Positions 34,346-42,681 of a stretch of 64,000 nucleotides of DNA are shown here, piece by piece. The stretch covers positions 1-64,000 of the forward strand of contig NZ_LSGP01000001.1 in NCBI RefSeq assembly GCF_001611555.1, read 5' to 3'. Numbering within the stretch: the first letter of the stretch is position 1; each line of letters opens with the position of its first letter. A program made the position numbers and the translations under genes. The notes below the pieces were generated by a model that saw nothing but the letters and a program-made list of their open reading frames with translations, did no database searches and had not been told where the DNA came from. Origin of the DNA: Anaerosporomusa subterranea (lineage in GTDB: Bacteria > Bacillota > Negativicutes > Sporomusales > Acetonemataceae).

Positions 34346-34507
34346 CCTTTTTATCTTTCGTGCTCGCTAGCAAGCAAACTCCTGCAAACACTTGACAACT
34401 TGCAGAAGCTTGCCCTTTGCACTAAATGCCAAGTCTCGGTTTTCTTGACTAAAATATGACAATGTGTAATAATTATAGTATTGTAAAATACTGAAAAAAA
34501 GAATATA

Positions 34508-34583
34508 TTTGGCAAACTTATCGAAAGGTAAGGACGCAAAGCTATGGGTCTAAGGGGTTCCCTATGATTGCCAGGCTGCCATT
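34508..34583 (+). promoter_or_regulatory. c-di-GMP-I (GEMM-I) riboswitch, copy 2
   Basis: GGCAAAC, the GAAA-capped hairpin TTATCGAAAGGTAA, GGACGCAAAGC, GGTCTAAGG, CCTATG and GCCAGGCTGCC are all present and nearly identical to copy 1 at 19797. A terminator follows. It precedes cheW and an intact chemoreceptor, so c-di-GMP level probably sets expression of this chemotaxis module. A TTGACT box at 34445-34450 may be the -35 of its promoter. Confidence 0.94.
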
Positions 34584-34590
34584 GCGGATG

Positions 34591-34623
34591 ATAGGACCAG
34601 GCATTGGCATGGTCCTATTTTAT
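34591..34623 (+). terminator. riboswitch expression-platform terminator (copy 2)
   Basis: ATAGGACCA pairs with TGGTCCTAT around GGCATTGGCA, followed by TTTTATTTT. Confidence 0.88.
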
Positions 34624-34699
34624 TTTGTGAAGTGAAAAGAGGTGAAATATCGGCATTTAGGTTGTAATAATGTAAATAATTGGTGAAAGAGTGGATGCG

Positions 34700-35140
34700 A
34701 TGAGTGAGGAACAACTGGTTGTATTTCGTCTAGGAAATGAGGAATATGGTATTGAGATATCTCAAGTTAGAGAGATTATTCAATATCGAAATGCGACAAA
34801 GCTTCCTAATACGCCAGAGTTTATGGAAGGGATCATCAGCCTTCGCGGTAAGGTCATACCTGTAATTGAGTTGGCAAAACGATTTGGCCTAAGTGCAGAC
34901 ACTGGAAAAGACAAGCGGGCAATTATCATTGAGGTTGCAGGCCAAGATATTGGCATTATCGTGACTGAGGTTACGGAAGTACTGCGGCTATCTGGCGAAC
35001 AGATTGAAGCTGTACCTGCGATGACTGCCGTAAATGAGTGTGTGAGAGGAATCGGTAAAGATGCTAATCGGTTATTAATTTTGCTTGATTTAGGCAATTT
35101 GCTAAGGGCGGATGAGATTAGGGCGATCGGGGCAGCGTAG
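34700..35140 (+). CDS. cheW: CheW chemotaxis adaptor
   Basis: 146 aa; ATG at 34700 preceded by GGTGAAAGAG. A complete CheW domain: [19 protein letters not shown] at the N-terminus, then [20 protein letters not shown] with the conserved Arg of the receptor/kinase contact surface, [18 protein letters not shown], and a C-terminal [11 protein letters not shown]. It links receptors to CheA. First gene after the c-di-GMP riboswitch, 62 bases before the receptor gene, so the two form one unit. No cheA is nearby. Confidence 0.95.
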   Translation: MSEEQLVVFRLGNEEYGIEISQVREIIQYRNATKLPNTPEFMEGIISLRGKVIPVIELAKRFGLSADTGKDKRAIIIEVAGQDIGIIVTEVTEVLRLSGEQIEAVPAMTAVNECVRGIGKDANRLLILLDLGNLLRADEIRAIGAA

Positions 35141-35202
35141 CGCAAGCGACCACCGAATGTCGAAATCCGGCTGTCAAAGGTTATTATAAAGGAGTTTATA
35201 GC

Positions 35203-37233
35203 ATGAACATAAAAAGCGTTCAAACTCGATTGCTACTATGGTTGTTGCCACTTATTTTTGTGGTATTAAGTGTGCTATCAGGGGTTAGCTATTATATTTC
35301 TAAGCAATCTTTAGATCAAAGCATTGGTGAAACAGCTGAGGCAATTGGAACCGACTATGGGTACCGTATAAAAGGCAGTATTCAAGAATTGATGATCCAA
35401 TTGGAGGATATGGCCAAAACGCAAACTTTCCGGACCGGAACCGATAAGGCCCAGATTAGCGCAGCCATGGCTGAAATACAGAAAAGGATTGGTTTTGAAA
35501 CCGTTTTATATATTTCGCCGGATGGCTCGGCGATTCGCGGCGACGGCACTACAGGCCAATACCGCGACCGCGAGTATTTCAAAAAAGTGCTTGATACGAA
35601 AAAAGCATATGTCTCTGAGCCGCTGACTTCAAGGGCGACCGGCAAGATGTCCTTCTTTCTGGCTGTGCCGGTCATGAACAACGGACAACTCATCGCGATA
35701 ACAGGGGGGACGTATTCCCTTGAAAAAATGACCGATCTAATTAAAGATCTAAAATTCTTGGATACCGGCTACGGTCAAATCTCCGATGATTCAGGGACGA
35801 TTATTGCCCACCCGAAGAATCCTGGAATCATTGGAAAGCTGAATCTTGCCGAAAAGAAGATCAATGCTGAAATTAAGCTGCAACAGAACGAACTCGACGA
35901 CCGTCTGATTGCTCTGTTTACCAAAGCAGCCCAGTCTGGGCAACAAACACATGGAGTATACAGCTTTGTGGACGGTGTGGCTAGATACGGGGTATACACG
36001 CCAATCGATCTCCCAGGCGGTCAACGCTGGGTAATGGGGGTATCAGCACCTGAAACGGAAGCCACTCAGGACACGGATGCCCTGGCGCGAACAGTGCTGA
36101 TCATTTCGCTAATCTGTTTACTCATTGTTGCAGTATCTATCGTATTCATAGCCAAACAGTTCACCAAACCGATTGCGCTGATACGGGATGAATGCCTGCT
36201 TTTGGCCCAAGGCGACCTGCGGGAGCGTGAGGCAAAGGTTTCTTCAGAAGATGAAGTCGGCCAACTGGCGCAAGGTTTCCGGCAGATGCGGATAAATTTG
36301 CGTGAGCTTGTTGCAAAAGTACATTCCCAATCCGAGCAACTGGCTGCTTCGAGTGAACAGCTGACAGCCAGTGCCGACCAATCTGCCCAGGCCGCTAACC
36401 AGGTTGCGGCATCGATTACCGATGTGGCGACTGGTGCAGCAGAACAGCTAGCCGCGGCTAACGACACCTCTGCCGTGGTTGAACAGATATCAGCCAGTAT
36501 CCAAGAGGTTGCGGCCACTACCAACGGTGTAGCCGCACAATCGGCGCAGGCTGCTGCTAAGGCTAACGACGGCAGCAAGTCGGTGAATAAAGCGATTAGT
36601 CAAATGACACAAATCGAACAGACTGTTAATACGTCCGCCAAAGTAGTCGCTGAATTGGGCGAACGCTCCAAGGAAATTGGTCAGATTGTAGATGCTATCT
36701 CCGGTATCGCCGGACAAACTAATTTGCTCGCTCTTAACGCCGCTATCGAGGCCGCGCGGGCCGGTGAACAGGGACGCGGTTTCGCTGTCGTTGCCGATGA
36801 AGTACGCAAACTTGCCGAGCAGTCTCAGGAAGCGGCCAAGCAGATCGCCGAACTGATCGGGGGGATTCAGGGAGAAACCGATAAAGCTGTATCGGCCATG
36901 AATGATGGCACCCGGGAAGTTAAAGTAGGAGCAGAAGTCGTTAACGCTGCCGGACAAGCTTTCCAAGAAATCGTAGCATTGGTAACCCAAGTATCCGATC
37001 AGATAAAAGACATCTCTACTGCAATTGAACAGATGGCTATTGGCAGCCAACAGATCGTCACAGCGGTTAACCGGATCGATGGCTTGAGTAAAAAGGCATC
37101 CGGAGAGGCCGAGACAGTATCGGCGGCCACCGAGGAGCAGTCAGCGTCTATGCAAGAGATCGCCTCCTCCAGCCAGAGCCTTTCCAACTTAGCGATGGAC
37201 CTCCGTGAAGCTGTCGGCAAGTTCCGTGTTTAA
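35203..37233 (+). CDS. methyl-accepting chemotaxis protein (dCache sensor)
   Basis: 676 aa; ATG preceded by AAAGGAGTTTATAGC. Membrane span at residues 8-30, a dCache extracellular sensor (about 35-275; [44 protein letters not shown]), a second span (290-312), HAMP (about 315-370), and a methyl-accepting signalling domain with the hairpin tip [20 protein letters not shown] + [20 protein letters not shown]. No CheB/CheR-binding pentapeptide at the end (ends GKFRV). Under c-di-GMP riboswitch control with cheW. The 85 C-terminal residues recur in the remnant at 19998. Confidence 0.96.
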   Translation: MNIKSVQTRLLLWLLPLIFVVLSVLSGVSYYISKQSLDQSIGETAEAIGTDYGYRIKGSIQELMIQLEDMAKTQTFRTGTDKAQISAAMAEIQKRIGFETVLYISPDGSAIRGDGTTGQYRDREYFKKVLDTKKAYVSEPLTSRATGKMSFFLAVPVMNNGQLIAITGGTYSLEKMTDLIKDLKFLDTGYGQISDDSGTIIAHPKNPGIIGKLNLAEKKINAEIKLQQNELDDRLIALFTKAAQSGQQTHGVYSFVDGVARYGVYTPIDLPGGQRWVMGVSAPETEATQDTDALARTVLIISLICLLIVAVSIVFIAKQFTKPIALIRDECLLLAQGDLREREAKVSSEDEVGQLAQGFRQMRINLRELVAKVHSQSEQLAASSEQLTASADQSAQAANQVAASITDVATGAAEQLAAANDTSAVVEQISASIQEVAATTNGVAAQSAQAAAKANDGSKSVNKAISQMTQIEQTVNTSAKVVAELGERSKEIGQIVDAISGIAGQTNLLALNAAIEAARAGEQGRGFAVVADEVRKLAEQSQEAAKQIAELIGGIQGETDKAVSAMNDGTREVKVGAEVVNAAGQAFQEIVALVTQVSDQIKDISTAIEQMAIGSQQIVTAVNRIDGLSKKASGEAETVSAATEEQSASMQEIASSSQSLSNLAMDLREAVGKFRV

Positions 37234-37261
37234 CATGACGGGTAAAAGGGCTTAAGTACAC

Positions 37262-37312
37262 AAATGAAAAACTCCTGCAAGGCTATTAAAGTCTTGCAGG
37301 AGTTTTTCATTT
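37262..37312 (+). terminator. terminator of the cheW-receptor unit
   Basis: AAATGAAAAACTCCTGCAAG is exactly complementary to CTTGCAGGAGTTTTTCATTT (20-bp stem) around GCTATTAAAGT. Confidence 0.92.
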
Positions 37313-37435
37313 GCCTGCGATTTTCTGAGCTCAGCCTAATAGTGGATTGTCGATTAATGCTTAGCTAGCCGGAATATATCGGTCATCCTATGACATAGTC
37401 ATTGATATAACCGATATAAGAGGGAGGTATTCGAA

Positions 37436-38203
37436 ATGAAAAGATTGGTGATTCTATGTCTTGCAATGTTTGTTTTGACCATACCATCAATCACTAAAGC
37501 TGAAAGCAGCGTAGCTTATCGACAAGATATCCGTCAAGATAAATATCGATTAGAAAATCAGAATCGAGACAAACTGGAGCAAGAGAAGCAACAACGAGAG
37601 AAAAGAGAGAGAGACAGACAACAACGAGATAGAGTAGAGAGAGACAGACAACAACGAGATAGAGTAGAGAGAGACAGACAACAACAAGATAGAGTAGAGA
37701 GAGACAGACAACAACGGGAGAGAGTAGAGCGGGACAGACAACAACGGGAGAGAGTAGAACGGGACAGACAACGGGATTATCGACATCAGATCGAGCGCCA
37801 TCGAGACGATCGCGGGCGCAAAGGACGATATGATTGGTCACATTCAGCATACAGACATGATCGCTGGCGGCCGATAGCTCATTCATCCTTTAGAAGTATT
37901 CCGTTCAATTGGCATGAACGTGCAGGGCATTATGCGCCCCATCATCATTTTGAACAGATTCATGACCGGCATTGGCATGACAGATTTCCTGGATTACGGT
38001 TATTTAGATGGAGGGATAGTAGTGGTAGCGGCTTTTGGTATAATGGTCACCATATAGTAGATGGGATCATGTTTTACAACGATTCAGATGAATTGGTCAG
38101 CATCGGTTTCTTTCATAACAAAATATTTATCATGCTACGTGACGATGGCCAAAACTATGAAAACCATGATGAATTTTTCTTGTCGTGGTGGATACATCAT
38201 TAA
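37436..38203 (+). CDS. secreted protein with RDRQQ tandem repeats
   Basis: 255 aa; ATG preceded by GGGAGGTATTCGAA. A signal peptide (cleavage likely after SITKA, residue 22) leads to a highly charged region (about 40-125) made of 10-residue units ERDRQQRDRV/ERDRQQRERV that should form a long exposed helix, then a His/Arg/Trp/Phe-rich segment and a small C-terminal domain (FWYNGHHIVDGIMFYNDSDE to the end). Exported to the periplasm or surface. Family not recognised; the C-terminal part resembles the short domain of some clostridial stress or spore-associated proteins only loosely. Lone gene. Confidence 0.75.
   Translation: MKRLVILCLAMFVLTIPSITKAESSVAYRQDIRQDKYRLENQNRDKLEQEKQQREKRERDRQQRDRVERDRQQRDRVERDRQQQDRVERDRQQRERVERDRQQRERVERDRQRDYRHQIERHRDDRGRKGRYDWSHSAYRHDRWRPIAHSSFRSIPFNWHERAGHYAPHHHFEQIHDRHWHDRFPGLRLFRWRDSSGSGFWYNGHHIVDGIMFYNDSDELVSIGFFHNKIFIMLRDDGQNYENHDEFFLSWWIHH
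37591..37770 (+). repeat. six 30-bp tandem repeats inside the RDRQQ protein gene
   Basis: Units start at 37591, 37621, 37651, 37681, 37711 and 37741 (ACAACGAGATAGAGTAGAGA + GAGACAGACA, with changes in the first and last units). They keep the frame, each coding ten residues, so copy number may change without breaking the protein. Confidence 0.93.
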
Positions 38204-38427
38204 AGAATCGAATATAGAATTGTTACCCATATAAAACTATCATCAATCTGCTTTGGGGATACTCCTGCATTCTGGATACCAATCTATTAATGCCGCGATT
38301 GTCTGTGAAAATCGCAGCAGGGAAAATTGCTCCGCAGTGGCTATCTGAAAAAATGAAAACATTAGGTCTAGAGTAAGGCGGATTCGCATCAGTACACTGA
38401 GAGCTATATAAAACTTTAATAGTAAAA

Positions 38428-38463
38428 AGCCTCACCCTTGCTTTATGCAGGGCTGAGGCTTTT
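38428..38463 (+). terminator. terminator of the CCTTGC/GCAGGG type
   Basis: AAAAAGCCTCACCCTTGC pairs with GCAGGGCTGAGGCTTTT around TTTAT. It closes the spacer after the RDRQQ gene (38204-38558), which otherwise holds only the 9-nt repeat. Confidence 0.82.
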
Positions 38464-38486
38464 GTACTAGAAAATTAATCGCCCGC

Positions 38487-38522
38487 ATAGTGGCGCTTGT
38501 GACGCTGGTGCCGCTCGTGCTA
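38487..38522. repeat. period-9 repeat, four units
   Basis: ATAGTGGCG-CTTGTGACG-CTGGTGCCG-CTCGTGCTA. Same family as 24694, 24916 and 60710. Non-coding. Confidence 0.75.
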
Positions 38523-38558
38523 ACCGTTACCTGCTCCTCAAAGGTCGCTTAATGTTAT

Positions 38559-39773
38559 TTACTGGTCAAAGTTATCCCTGATATAGCGGCTGATATCTTC
38601 CAGCTTGCATTCCACGCTAGTCAACGTGTGATGAGTTAGGGCTTCAGTAAACTTGAGCCCGCTGCCAGTAATGATACTCACTATTTTCTCTTTACCAGTC
38701 AAGTAATTTTCGGAGCGTAATTTTTGAATCGCGGCGATAGGTACGGCAGATTCGGGTTGGACGAACAGGCCGATCTCGGCGAGCATCGCCTGCGCTTTGA
38801 TTGTTGCGTCATCAGGCACAGCGACAGCAAAGCCACCAGTTCTCTTTAATAGCCGCAGGGTTTGATTACCGCTAGGTGGGAACGGGTTTTCTATGCCGTG
38901 GGCGATAGTATGTGGGTCGAGAACGCGTGAAACTTCCTCCTGCTTAGCATGAAACGCGTTGCAAATTGGTGAGCAGCCACTGGCTTGTGCACAAATAATT
39001 TTGGGAACGTTCTCGATGAGTCCACAAGCATGAAATTCGCGGAAGCCTTTTTCTATACCACGCAAATTTCCGCCAGCGCTGGTGGGGATAATCACATAAT
39101 CAGGCATGTCGAAATGAAGTTGCTCGCAGATTTCAAAGGCGATCGTTTTCGAACCCTCTATCCGGAATGTCGCGTCAGAGTTGATAAAATAAATCTGGTT
39201 GGTTTGGCCGATCTTTAGACTTTCATAGTACAGATTGCCATAGTCGCCATCAACTCTGATCAAGTGCGGGTTGTAAATCGCGATCGGATTGATCTTTTCT
39301 GCGGCAATATTTTTACTAACAAAAATGAAGGCTTCCATCCCTGCTTTACGGGCATAAGCAGCAACAGAGCTAGCCATGTTGCCGGTGGAGACGGTGCCGA
39401 TGCGCTTGTAGCCCAGCTTGCGGGCGTGTTGGACGCCAGCGACGGTTCCCCGATCTTTAAACGACCAAGTCGGATTTTGCGCCTCATTTTTGAGATAGAG
39501 TTCACCAATACCGAGTTTCTCTGCTAAGCTCTCAGACTGTATCAACGGCGTAAATCCCTCGCCCAGAGAAATATCCCGGTCAAGCGAAGCAAAAGGCAGG
39601 AACTCGGCATAGCGTTCTAACATTGTTTGCGTGAGTAGATTGCCATCACTAATTTTGCCGCAAGTTAACAGTTCTACCTCCAAAGGTTCGTTACAAAGGT
39701 CGCAACGGTACTGCAAGTTTTCCATCCGGAATGACTTACCGCATTTTGTACAGACTAACGGCAAGTTTTTCAT
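38559..39773 (-). CDS. thrC: threonine synthase
   Basis: 404 aa. The frame is open far upstream, but GGGAGGGGGTTATCACC precedes ATG at 39773. An N-terminal zinc-ribbon-like segment (CTKCGKSFRMENLQYRCDLC, four Cys) is followed by the PLP fold-type II core: SLGEGFTPL, the PLP lysine in NPTWSFKDRGT (near residue 105), GTVSTGNMASSVAAYARKAG and the phosphate-binding loop PTSAGGNLRG. It converts O-phosphohomoserine to threonine. The short zinc-ribbon type is found in archaea and many anaerobes. It stands alone, with no hom or thrB next to it. Confidence 0.92.
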   Translation of the reverse strand: MKNLPLVCTKCGKSFRMENLQYRCDLCNEPLEVELLTCGKISDGNLLTQTMLERYAEFLPFASLDRDISLGEGFTPLIQSESLAEKLGIGELYLKNEAQNPTWSFKDRGTVAGVQHARKLGYKRIGTVSTGNMASSVAAYARKAGMEAFIFVSKNIAAEKINPIAIYNPHLIRVDGDYGNLYYESLKIGQTNQIYFINSDATFRIEGSKTIAFEICEQLHFDMPDYVIIPTSAGGNLRGIEKGFREFHACGLIENVPKIICAQASGCSPICNAFHAKQEEVSRVLDPHTIAHGIENPFPPSGNQTLRLLKRTGGFAVAVPDDATIKAQAMLAEIGLFVQPESAVPIAAIQKLRSENYLTGKEKIVSIITGSGLKFTEALTHHTLTSVECKLEDISRYIRDNFDQ

Positions 39774-39947
39774 GGTGATAACCCCCTCCCATTGGAATCG
39801 TAATTTCCTGTTTGCAGGAATGCACACATATCTGGTTGAATTATCAGACAACAGCACTGTTCCAAGCACTGCGATCCAGCGTGGGTTCATCCCCAAAGGC
39901 TGTTGTGAACGGACGCTAGTCCAAATAAAACTGAGGAGAGTGAATGT

Positions 39948-40109
39948 ATGGCAAAGTACAGATGTGTGGTGTGTGGCTATATCTTTGATGAGGCGGAAGG
40001 GGACTATGAACAACATGTAGCTCCAGGCACTCTCTGGAGTGATGTGTCTGAAGACTGGGTATGTCCGGTATGTGGAGTGAACAAGTATCAATTTGAGCCA
40101 GTTGAATAA
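39948..40109 (+). CDS. rubredoxin
   Basis: 53 aa; ATG at 39948 follows TGAGGAGAGTGA. Two iron-binding knuckles, CVVCGY (residues 6-11) and CPVCGV (39-44), with the aromatic core residues of the fold. It is the small one-electron carrier that feeds flavodiiron proteins (one lies at 23302) and rubrerythrin-type peroxidases. Divergent from threonine synthase, 51 bases before the flavin-binding protein gene. Confidence 0.96.
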   Translation: MAKYRCVVCGYIFDEAEGDYEQHVAPGTLWSDVSEDWVCPVCGVNKYQFEPVE

Positions 40110-40160
40110 TGTGGGCGTTGTCGGTTGACGGCGAAATAGTTAGGTGAAGGAGGATTTCTA

Positions 40161-40616
40161 ATGAGACGACAGGATTTGGCATTAACCCGGGAAGAGACAT
40201 TAGCGATCATTGACGAAACTCAATATGCCGTTTTATGTCTCACAGATCCAGATGGTCAACCATATGGCCTGCCAATGGATTATGTTCGCCAAGGAGATAG
40301 TCTGTACTTTCACGGTTCGCAACAGGGTAGAAAAATTGATGCAATGAAAAGCAATCCCAGGGTATGTGCAGTTATTGTCGGTGAGACGGAAATCATTCCC
40401 ACTAGATTTGGCAGAGAGTATAAAACTGCCATTGCTGAAGGAAAAGTTGAATTGATTAATGAACCAGAAGTTAAACGGCAAGTGATGACTTGGGTGGTTG
40501 AACGCAAGAGTCCGGATAACATAGAAAAAGGAAAATTCGTTATTGAAAAGATGCTAGACCGGGTTTTGGTATACAAGATGTACATGGAGACGGTCTCCGG
40601 AAAGCATGGCCTGTAG
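40161..40616 (+). CDS. pyridoxamine 5'-phosphate oxidase-like FMN protein (NimA-like)
   Basis: 151 aa; ATG preceded by GAAGGAGG. The split-barrel flavin fold is indicated by YAVLCLTDPDGQPYGLPMDYV cut here as YAVLCLTDPDGQPYGLPMDY, SLYFHGSQQGRKIDAM and the C-terminal FVIEKMLDRVLVYKM. The family includes nitroimidazole reductases (NimA type) and general FMN-binding oxidoreductases; activity cannot be told from sequence. It follows rubredoxin, which could supply electrons. Confidence 0.88.
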   Translation: MRRQDLALTREETLAIIDETQYAVLCLTDPDGQPYGLPMDYVRQGDSLYFHGSQQGRKIDAMKSNPRVCAVIVGETEIIPTRFGREYKTAIAEGKVELINEPEVKRQVMTWVVERKSPDNIEKGKFVIEKMLDRVLVYKMYMETVSGKHGL

Positions 40617-40670
40617 AACTTTGTACACTCTGTGTCAATCACGCCAAGATCGCTAAAAGAACGTCCAATA

Positions 40671-41225
40671 TTACTTTTTCGAAAGCGAATTGCGCAGGTA
40701 TTCATCAAGAGTTTTATCACCAATATACAACTCTTCAACAACCCCGTAGCCGTTTTTTAAGCGAACAGCGGCAACGCCTGTTTTGCCCGCGCTTTCCCGG
40801 TAAGCAGTTTCCGCGAGAGCTGCCCAATGCTCGGGCAGATAATACCGCCTAAACGGTAATTGAACATGGGCTTTGCCGTTCTCGACATAGGTTACTTTGA
40901 CTTTAACATAGGGTTTTCCTGCCGGTTGTTTGGCACTCACTCCACTGATGATGGCCTTACCATCGGCATTTTTTCCAATGATGGCATACGCCTTTTGGCC
41001 ATAAGCAAATTTCGCATTGTCCATAACCGGGCCGCTTCTTTCTTTGAAGCCAAGGTCAATATAGCGACCCTTAAATGCATCATATGGATCAACAGGTGCA
41101 GTCTCCCACTCAAAACGCTGCCCGGTCTGCAGGATATCTTCCCATTGCCAGGCCATGTATAGCACGATAGCGAGCTGAATGACAGCAACGACAGTAAACA
41201 GTGCCAATCGCTTCTTACTTTTCAT
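40671..41225 (-). CDS. GDYXXLXY-domain membrane-anchored protein
   Basis: 184 aa; ATG preceded by AGGAGGACAGC inside the end of the upstream gene. One N-terminal span (residues 7-25), then an exported domain with the family motif in the form DPYDAFKGRYIDLGF (residues 46-60), and QLPFRRYYLPEHW (near 125). The motif family is usually paired with DUF2157 membrane proteins, exactly as here: the start overlaps the DUF2157 gene's end by 11 bases. Function unknown; probably envelope-associated. Confidence 0.88.
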   Translation of the reverse strand: MKSKKRLALFTVVAVIQLAIVLYMAWQWEDILQTGQRFEWETAPVDPYDAFKGRYIDLGFKERSGPVMDNAKFAYGQKAYAIIGKNADGKAIISGVSAKQPAGKPYVKVKVTYVENGKAHVQLPFRRYYLPEHWAALAETAYRESAGKTGVAAVRLKNGYGVVEELYIGDKTLDEYLRNSLSKK

Positions 41226-42510
41226 GCTGTCCTCCTGCTTTATGGCGTACCATCAACCAATTGACCACTAGAAATCCTATACCCAGACAGACAAAGACGA
41301 CTCCTCGAATGACAAAGCTGAGATTTGCATCAAGGAACCGTGCAGCAATGAGCAAGGCCAACATCAGCATACCGGCATTAACCTGACCAATACTGCGATT
41401 GCGGGAACCGGCGCTGATAACCCAGATACTCAGAAGCAGCATATAGCCGTTCAGGAGAATCATGGGGGTTGACCCGCTAGCATCAAAGTACTGGACCAAA
41501 TAACCGATGCTTACGACTAACGGTGCGACGGCGAATGGCAGATTCCTGTGACCGGTTTGTTTTGCGGTGCGAAAGAGAGCGGCGGCAGTTAGCAGCAACA
41601 GTGCGATAACCAGCAGTGTTTCGACATTTGAAACTCTCGATGTCGTCATATTTAGATGTCGCCAATAGTCATAAAAAGTCAAGATAAAGATCGTGATCCC
41701 ACTACCAGCTAAACCGATCGCTTTAAACGGCAATCGACTTTCCTGAACGGTGTTGAACCACAATACGCCTGCCATGTAGTTGATGCTGAACAAGGCGCTG
41801 TACACTAATGCTCTGAACGTATTTAAAGAGCTATCGAATGCAGCTGTGAAGCAGCCGTAAAGACAGATATTCCATACCCAAGACAAAACGGCTGTAGCGT
41901 TAGAAAATCGGTCTTGACGCAACTTTTGCCAATAATAAGGCAGGGCCAGAGTTAACAGAAGCCATACAAACTGCTTTTCCACCGGTGAATAGATACTAGC
42001 AGACCAGTAGGTTACTCCCAGAAGATACAGCACAGCGACACTGTTTGCACGCAGCAGGTACATCAGCGGCAGCGATAACAGCATCCAGGTGAGCAGAAAA
42101 CTATCCGTATCGCCTGTCAGATGATAGGTTTGCCCAACCAAAGCCAATACTGCGCCAATGACGATCATGTGCAGCGCTGCCGCTGATTCCCGCCATGTTC
42201 GGCTTTCTTGTTTGAAATACAACGTCATTCCCGCTACCAGTTGGGCGGCGACAAGCAACCCAATAGATAAAGCCAGGCGGTTGACTCGCGTCAATTGCGC
42301 CCAGTTGTGGGCGATTAATAGAGTAATTCCCAGCCCCACCAATAGAACGCCGAAAACGCCGAAAGCCAGCAAAAAGGTAGGTCTACCCTGGTTATCCTCG
42401 ATTGGACCGTAATGATTTTTAATATTCTCAGCAGCCTCTGGTGTCAGCACACCTGTGGCAATTAACTCAGGCAGATCCTGATATAGCTCTGCGAGGGCTT
42501 TTTTGTTCAT
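41215..42510 (-). CDS. DUF2157 multi-span membrane protein
   Basis: 431 aa; start at 42510, where GAGGTGAT lies seven bases before ATG. A soluble N-terminal part (about 1-45, ELIATGVLTPEAAENI) is the DUF2157 signature, followed by about 12 hydrophobic helices to the end. The family's function is unknown. The coupling to a GDYXXLXY protein is a recurrent arrangement in bacteria and suggests that the two act as a membrane complex. Confidence 0.88.
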   Translation of the reverse strand: MNKKALAELYQDLPELIATGVLTPEAAENIKNHYGPIEDNQGRPTFLLAFGVFGVLLVGLGITLLIAHNWAQLTRVNRLALSIGLLVAAQLVAGMTLYFKQESRTWRESAAALHMIVIGAVLALVGQTYHLTGDTDSFLLTWMLLSLPLMYLLRANSVAVLYLLGVTYWSASIYSPVEKQFVWLLLTLALPYYWQKLRQDRFSNATAVLSWVWNICLYGCFTAAFDSSLNTFRALVYSALFSINYMAGVLWFNTVQESRLPFKAIGLAGSGITIFILTFYDYWRHLNMTTSRVSNVETLLVIALLLLTAAALFRTAKQTGHRNLPFAVAPLVVSIGYLVQYFDASGSTPMILLNGYMLLLSIWVISAGSRNRSIGQVNAGMLMLALLIAARFLDANLSFVIRGVVFVCLGIGFLVVNWLMVRHKAGGQHEK

Positions 42511-42595
42511 GACGACAATCACCTCAGTAAAGAAGGTTCTGCTTCAATAATACCATCATTGCATGCAATCGTATACTCATTAGGTCGCTTAGATC

Positions 42596-42640
42596 AAGAA
42601 ACCCCTTTACAGCTGGGAGACAGCTTTAGAGGGGTTTCTT
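42596..42640. terminator. bidirectional terminator
   Basis: AAGAAACCCCTTTACAGCTG pairs with CAGCTTTAGAGGGGTTTCTT around GGAGA, with two mismatches. It lies between the end of the minus-strand GltB-like gene and the DUF2157 start. Confidence 0.82.
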
Positions 42641-42681
42641 GTTGCCCGTGTTATTCAAACACACTCAGTGTGATTGTTTTG

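Noticed and set aside
36066-36578. 170-aa and overlapping 186-aa frames antisense to the chemoreceptor
   Set aside because: Ala/Ser-rich shadows of the coiled-coil signalling domain.
37591-37770. CRISPR-like regular repeats
   Set aside because: The 30-bp units are head-to-tail with no spacers and keep a reading frame; they are coding tandem repeats.
39774-39947. T-box or other amino-acid riboswitch upstream of threonine synthase
   Set aside because: The T-box motif (AGGGTGGNACCGCG) is absent on the minus strand and no terminator/antiterminator pair is seen; GGGGATGAACCCACGC is only a loose resemblance.
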